9,675 bases of DNA from contig CATZIC010000068.1 in NCBI GenBank assembly GCA_958419945.1, forward strand, positions 1 through 9,675, written 5' to 3'. Numbering within the stretch: position 1 is the stretch's first letter; every line of letters begins with the position of its first letter. The notes beneath the pieces are model-generated. The model saw only the letters and a list, made by a program, of their open reading frames with translations. It searched no databases and had not been told where the DNA came from. The DNA comes from an uncultured Clostridia bacterium (GTDB lineage: Bacteria > Bacillota > Clostridia > Christensenellales > Borkfalkiaceae). Of the stretch, positions 6,588 through 9,675 are shown in pieces. Position numbers and translations under genes: made by a program.

Positions 6588-7268
6588 ATGAAAAAATTAT
6601 TTATCATTATTTTAACAATTATTACTTTGCTTTCCATTGCTTCCTGTAAGCTGCCCACGCACACTCCGTCAAGCGGTTCCTCTTCGACGGCGACCGACAC
6701 ACAAAGCGGCGGAGAAAAGCCGGAACCGGAAATTTTGACTGCGGAAAAAGCACTTGGAAATATTTCGAGGCTTTTAAATGAGAAGTATTCCAAAATCACG
6801 TTGACAGTTAGCGTTAGCGGTGGCGGAATTACGGACACCGATCAATTTACGATGACTTTCGGCGACGGCGTTAACGTTGCGTATTCCATTAAACGCGCTA
6901 ACAAGTTTACGATTGTGGACGGCGTGGTTACCCCGCCCGAAACCCCTTACACAGAAACCCAAGGCGTAGTTAACGTGAAAGACGGCGTGGTTACCCTTAT
7001 AAGCGGCGAGGAAGTTTCGGTTGATTTTATCGGCATTACGGCGTTAAGGCTTAATCTTGCGAAGGAAAACTTCGGCGAACTTACGGTTACGGAAACCATG
7101 CTTAAAGGTGAAGTCACTAATCCGAAGGTGCTTTTAGATAATCCGAATTTGATTGCAAATTCCTGCACGATTGACGTAAGCTACGGCACTACTTTGAAAT
7201 ATATTAAGCTTGCTTACGAGGATAACGACAATCAGAAAGTTCAGATTGATTACACTTTTGTAAAATAA
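6588..7268 (+). CDS. Lipoprotein of unknown function, operon partner of the nuclease
   Basis: I do not recognise the family. The 226-residue product starts MKKLFIIILTIITLL and has a lipobox ending SIASC, so signal peptidase II would leave C20 lipidated on the outer face of the membrane. A Ser/Thr/Gly-rich linker (about 21-48) follows, then a folded domain rich in alternating beta-strand patterns (about 52-226) ending QIDYTFVK. The strand-rich outline recalls LolA/LppX-like lipoproteins, but that is a guess without a search. The ATG at 6588 lies 4 bases after the nuclease stop, with GGACGGTG at 6571-6578 as ribosome site; a GTG at 6576 overlapping the nuclease gene is a less likely start because it would put four extra residues before the basic signal-peptide start. 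The spacing implies co-transcription and translational coupling with the nuclease. A role as anchor, inhibitor or uptake partner is possible but unproven. Confidence 0.8.
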   Translation: MKKLFIIILTIITLLSIASCKLPTHTPSSGSSSTATDTQSGGEKPEPEILTAEKALGNISRLLNEKYSKITLTVSVSGGGITDTDQFTMTFGDGVNVAYSIKRANKFTIVDGVVTPPETPYTETQGVVNVKDGVVTLISGEEVSVDFIGITALRLNLAKENFGELTVTETMLKGEVTNPKVLLDNPNLIANSCTIDVSYGTTLKYIKLAYEDNDNQKVQIDYTFVK

Positions 7269-7276
7269 TAAATTTC

Positions 7277-7304
7277 GGAAGGCAAAATTGCCTTCCATTT
7301 TTTT
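7277..7304 (+). terminator. Rho-independent terminator of the nuclease-lipoprotein operon
   Basis: GGAAGGCAA (7277-7285) pairs perfectly with TTGCCTTCC (7288-7296), followed by A and seven Ts (7298-7304). It begins 9 bases after the lipoprotein stop. Confidence 0.93.
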
Positions 7305-7415
7305 GTCTTGCGGCGGTGCCGTAGGCAGGAATAGCAAAAAAGTGTCAAAAATGCACTAAAATCAAAAAAATTGAGAAAACTAAAAGAATTTGCGGTGTTT
7401 TTTTCATAAACGCTA

Positions 7416-7444
7416 TTGCAATCGGATAAAAAGTATGTTACAAT
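7416..7444 (+). promoter_or_regulatory. Promoter of the nucleoside kinase gene
   Basis: TTGCAA (7416-7421), a 17-base spacer and TACAAT (7439-7444) with an extended -10 TG at 7436-7437 predict a start near 7451. That gives a leader of about 260 nt before the ATG at 7715. The stretch 7305-7415 upstream is A-rich and holds nothing else I can name. Confidence 0.6.
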
Positions 7445-7466
7445 AAAAAACCAAACCGAGAAAAGA

Positions 7467-7560
7467 CAATCCCTCAGTCGGCAGTCGCCGACAGCTCCCT
7501 TTGCTACATAAGGAGCCGAATAAGGATTTAGAGAATTTTTGAAGTTCGCAAGCGAACGGC
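7467..7560 (+). repeat. Composite repeat B-C in the kinase leader
   Basis: B (7467-7517) has a perfect stem GTCGGC (7477-7482) with GCCGAC (7487-7492), then GCTCC (7494-7498) with GGAGC (7512-7516). C (7524-7560) begins GGATTTAGAG and has the stem GTTCGC (7544-7549) with GCGAAC (7552-7557). Both lie downstream of the predicted transcription start. Confidence 0.75.
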
Positions 7561-7653
7561 CGGATTGCCACGGAGCTCCCGCTCCTCGCAATGACGGGGC
7601 GGATAACTTTAACGGCCGGATTGCTACGCCAACACGTTGGCTTGCAATGACGA
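7560..7653. repeat. Repeat A, copies at 7560-7598 and 7615-7653
   Basis: The first has outer arms ATTGC/GCAAT (7564-7568, 7588-7592) and inner stem GGAGC-TCCC-GCTCC (7572-7585). The second keeps the outer arms (7620-7624, 7644-7648) but its inner stem is GCCAAC-AC-GTTGGC (7628-7641), a different sequence that pairs perfectly. Both would be transcribed in the kinase leader. Confidence 0.82.
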
Positions 7654-7681
7654 AAAAGATACTAATGACGAAAAGGATACG
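7646..7681 (+). repeat. 18-base tandem direct repeat before the kinase gene
   Basis: AATGACGAAAAAGATACT (7646-7663) is followed at once by AATGACGAAAAGGATACG (7664-7681), two mismatches. The first unit begins in the end of a repeat A copy. It lies upstream of the ribosome site. Confidence 0.7.
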
Positions 7682-7714
7682 AAAGTAAAATATAAAATTA
7701 TACGAGGAGAATAT

Positions 7715-9370
7715 ATGATACGAATCAAATTTAACGACAAAGAATTAAACGTTGAGAGCGGGACTCGGGTTTTAGACCTTATTGAAAAGGATAAGCGTAA
7801 AGACTTAGTAGTATGTCAAGTGGGGGCGCAGGTTAAAGAACTTAGGTATGCGCTTTCCGAGAAAAACGACGGCATGCAAATTCAACTTTTGGGCCTTAGC
7901 AACATTGAAGCGGGTAAAGCTTACGAGGCAAGTTTGAGATTTGTGGTCGCGATGGCTTTTTATAATCTTTTCCCCGACGTGAAGATAAGATTTACGTACA
8001 ACGTTTCGCGTTCAATCTTTTGCCAGGCCAATAAAAAATTTAATATGTCGAGGGCGGTCGAAGCCATAAAAAGTGAAGTTAAACGGCTTATAGACCAAGA
8101 TTTGACCATCGAAAGGGTTACCGTTACCATTGACGAAGCAAAAGAAATTTACACAAAATACAATCTTCAAGACAAGATCGAAATTTTGAAATACCGTCCC
8201 GAAAACACGGTGCATTTATATAAATGCGGGGACTATTATAACTACATGTCCTCTTACATGGTGCCGTCGACGGGCTGCATACACAACTACACCATTACCC
8301 CCTACAGCCCCGGCATAATCATTCAATATCCCCGTTACGAATTGGACGCACGGATCCCCGAGTTCGAGGAAGAAGCGACTTACGGCAGAACGCTGCAGAA
8401 AGCCATAAAGTGGGCGGAAAAGACAAAACTTCAGACCATACCCGACATTAACCGCAAGATCGAGGAAGGAAACGTTTTGGAATTCGTTCAGATGTGCGAA
8501 ACACGCCATAACGAACAACTTACTTACCTTGGGGACGCTATTGAAAGCGATATCGAAAACATAAGGCTGGTTGCCATTGCGGGGCCGAGTTCGAGCGGTA
8601 AAACGACTTTTTGCAACAGGCTAAGGATTGAACTTCTTGCACGTGGTATTAATCCCGTAATGATTTCCATGGACGATTATTACTTCGAGAAGGCAAAAAT
8701 CTGTGAGATTCAGAACGCGCCGCTTGAAGCGCTTGACCTTGAACATATTAACTGTTTGGATATCGACCTATTTAATAAAGACCTTTTCGACCTTATTAAC
8801 GGCGAGGAAGTAACGCTTCCGCACTTTAATTTCCAAACGGGAAGGCGGGAAGCGGGAAGGACCATTCGTGTGGACCAATCAAGCCCTATCATTATAGAAG
8901 GCATTCACGCCCTTAACGAAAGGCTTACAGCATCTATCCCCAAGCATCAGAAGTTTAAGATCTTTATTGCCCCGCAAGCGCAGGTCAACGTTGACAACCA
9001 CTCTCCCCTATCGATTACCAATTTAAGGCTTATACGCCGTATCGTTAGAGATATGAAGTTCAGAAACTGCCCTGCCGCAACCACCATAGATATGTGGCAA
9101 TCGGTCAGAAACGGCGAGTTCCGTTGGATTTACCCCAACCAAGAAGATGCGGACTTCGTGTTCAATTCAAGTTTAAGTTACGAACTTTCCGTTTTGAGAA
9201 AACAGGCGCTTCCTGCGCTGCGTGAAATCAAACCCACCGATCCGCAATACCTTGTGGCGAACAGGCTTATTAAATATTTGAAATACTTCAGGCCTATCGA
9301 CGACGAATCAATTATCCCCTGCAATTCCCTTTTAAGAGAGTTTATAGGCGGAAGTTGCTTTAAGGTGTAA
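7715..9370 (+). CDS. Nucleoside (uridine) kinase with N-terminal TGS and tRNA-synthetase-like SAD domains
   Basis: The C-terminal half is a P-loop kinase of the uridine kinase/phosphoribulokinase group, predicted to phosphorylate a nucleoside such as uridine from ATP or GTP in the cytoplasm. The ATG at 7715 follows AGGAG (7705-7709) by 5 bases and beats an upstream TTG (7637) lying in repeat DNA. Length is 551 residues, normal for this fusion, known for example in Thermotoga and Clostridia. Domains in order: a TGS-like domain (about 1-60), a region like the second additional domain of threonyl-tRNA synthetase (about 65-240, with VPSTG at 183-187), and the kinase (about 280-500) with Walker A GPSSSGKTT (290-298), SMDDYY (318-323) and the family motif EGIH (395-398). 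The SAD part lacks the His and Cys zinc ligands of active editing domains, so it may only bind nucleic acid or regulate the kinase. The gene is probably monocistronic. Domain assignment is firm; substrate and SAD role are inferred. Confidence 0.92.
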   Translation: MIRIKFNDKELNVESGTRVLDLIEKDKRKDLVVCQVGAQVKELRYALSEKNDGMQIQLLGLSNIEAGKAYEASLRFVVAMAFYNLFPDVKIRFTYNVSRSIFCQANKKFNMSRAVEAIKSEVKRLIDQDLTIERVTVTIDEAKEIYTKYNLQDKIEILKYRPENTVHLYKCGDYYNYMSSYMVPSTGCIHNYTITPYSPGIIIQYPRYELDARIPEFEEEATYGRTLQKAIKWAEKTKLQTIPDINRKIEEGNVLEFVQMCETRHNEQLTYLGDAIESDIENIRLVAIAGPSSSGKTTFCNRLRIELLARGINPVMISMDDYYFEKAKICEIQNAPLEALDLEHINCLDIDLFNKDLFDLINGEEVTLPHFNFQTGRREAGRTIRVDQSSPIIIEGIHALNERLTASIPKHQKFKIFIAPQAQVNVDNHSPLSITNLRLIRRIVRDMKFRNCPAATTIDMWQSVRNGEFRWIYPNQEDADFVFNSSLSYELSVLRKQALPALREIKPTDPQYLVANRLIKYLKYFRPIDDESIIPCNSLLREFIGGSCFKV

Positions 9371-9390
9371 AAATTTAACTTAATAACGTA

Positions 9391-9429
9391 GGAGGTGCGT
9401 GCTACTTAGTAGCACGCACCTCCTTTTTT
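9391..9429 (+). terminator. Strong Rho-independent terminator after the kinase gene
   Basis: A perfect 15-bp stem (9391-9405 with 9409-9423, beginning GGAGGTGCGTGCTAC) has a 3-base TTA loop and six Ts (9424-9429). It starts 20 bases after the stop codon. Confidence 0.95.
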
Positions 9430-9451
9430 GTTTTGTGGGGAAAATTTAGGA

Positions 9452-9675
9452 ATAACGGGCTTATAGCGGCACTTTTGCTTTGCAAATGAAGGAATGAAGA
9501 AATGAAGACGCTATGCTAATGAAGTGCGCTTTCGGCGCATGGGCACAAGGATTTAGAGTAATTATTAGAAACGGCGGGTTGTTAGTTTATGGGGCGGGTG
9601 GAAAACGATAGGTTTGGAGGCATTGAGAGTTTATAGGGGGCTGTGTGAGTTTAATGGCAGCGTTCTATAAATTTA
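9452..9675 (+). repeat. Repeat mosaic G-D-C-E at the right end
   Basis: Repeat G variant (9452-9480, ending GCGGCACTTTTG), D (9485-9540, hairpin TGCGC-TTTCG-GCGCA at 9525-9539), C (9549-9577, beginning GGATTTAGAG) and E (9588 to the window end, with GGAAAACGATAGGTTTGG and TTGAGAGTTTATAGG) lie in a row. E matches 4549-4620 along most of its length. No gene is visible here. Confidence 0.7.

Noticed and set aside
7250..7591. Reverse-strand open frame of 113 codons between lipoprotein and kinase genes
   Set aside because: It crosses a terminator, a promoter and repeats B, C and A, and its protein is compositionally odd with no recognisable feature.
9391..9429. Terminator stem starting GGAGGTG as an anti-ribosome-binding regulatory element
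   Set aside because: No start codon follows at a usable distance. A long perfect stem plus T run is fully explained as a terminator.

Overview
The window looks like a chromosomal segment of an uncultured, probably gut-associated Clostridia-type member of the Bacillota. This is an inference. It rests on moderate-to-low GC, a Gram-positive style Sec signal peptide and lipobox, Shine-Dalgarno sites of the AGGAG type, extended -10 promoters, a secreted nuclease carrying BIG_2 domains, a TGS/SAD/uridine-kinase fusion of the kind common in Clostridia, and intergenic repeats of the 'HCEKRSDEAIQ' family. All six genes are on the + strand. I see no tRNA, rRNA, CRISPR array, transposase or phage gene.

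Layout: (1) 1-188 is AT-rich intergenic DNA. (2) 189-425 encodes a small protein with two membrane segments. (3) About 532-1938 encodes a flotillin with an unclear start, closed by a terminator at 1961-1998. (4) 1999-2465 is a mosaic of short dispersed repeats. (5) 2554-3948 encodes a MATE exporter with its own promoter, a perfect palindrome at the predicted transcription start, and a terminator. (6) 4002-4799 is about 800 bases without a gene, holding a hairpin-rich stretch (4040-4187) and more repeats. (7) 4895-6583 and 6588-7268 form a two-gene operon, a secreted endonuclease I-type nuclease with two BIG_2 domains and a lipoprotein of unknown function, behind a near-consensus promoter and ended by a strong terminator. 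(8) 7305-7714 holds a promoter followed by a leader of about 260 nt made largely of repeats. (9) 7715-9370 encodes the nucleoside kinase fusion, closed by a 15-bp terminator hairpin. (10) 9430-9675 is again repeat mosaic.

The genes appear to be four or five independent transcription units, and only the nuclease and lipoprotein genes are clearly coupled. There is no obvious shared pathway. The cell-surface theme (small membrane protein, flotillin, exporter, secreted nuclease, lipoprotein) may be coincidental.

The most unusual content is between the genes. At least six short repeat families (called A, B, C, D, E and G here) recur in partly conserved order (D-C-B, or B-C-A). Several keep their hairpins while changing their sequence, so the stems show compensatory changes from copy to copy. 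One cluster lies between the kinase promoter and its start codon, so it would be part of the mRNA. I did not find a convincing new defence or metabolic system.
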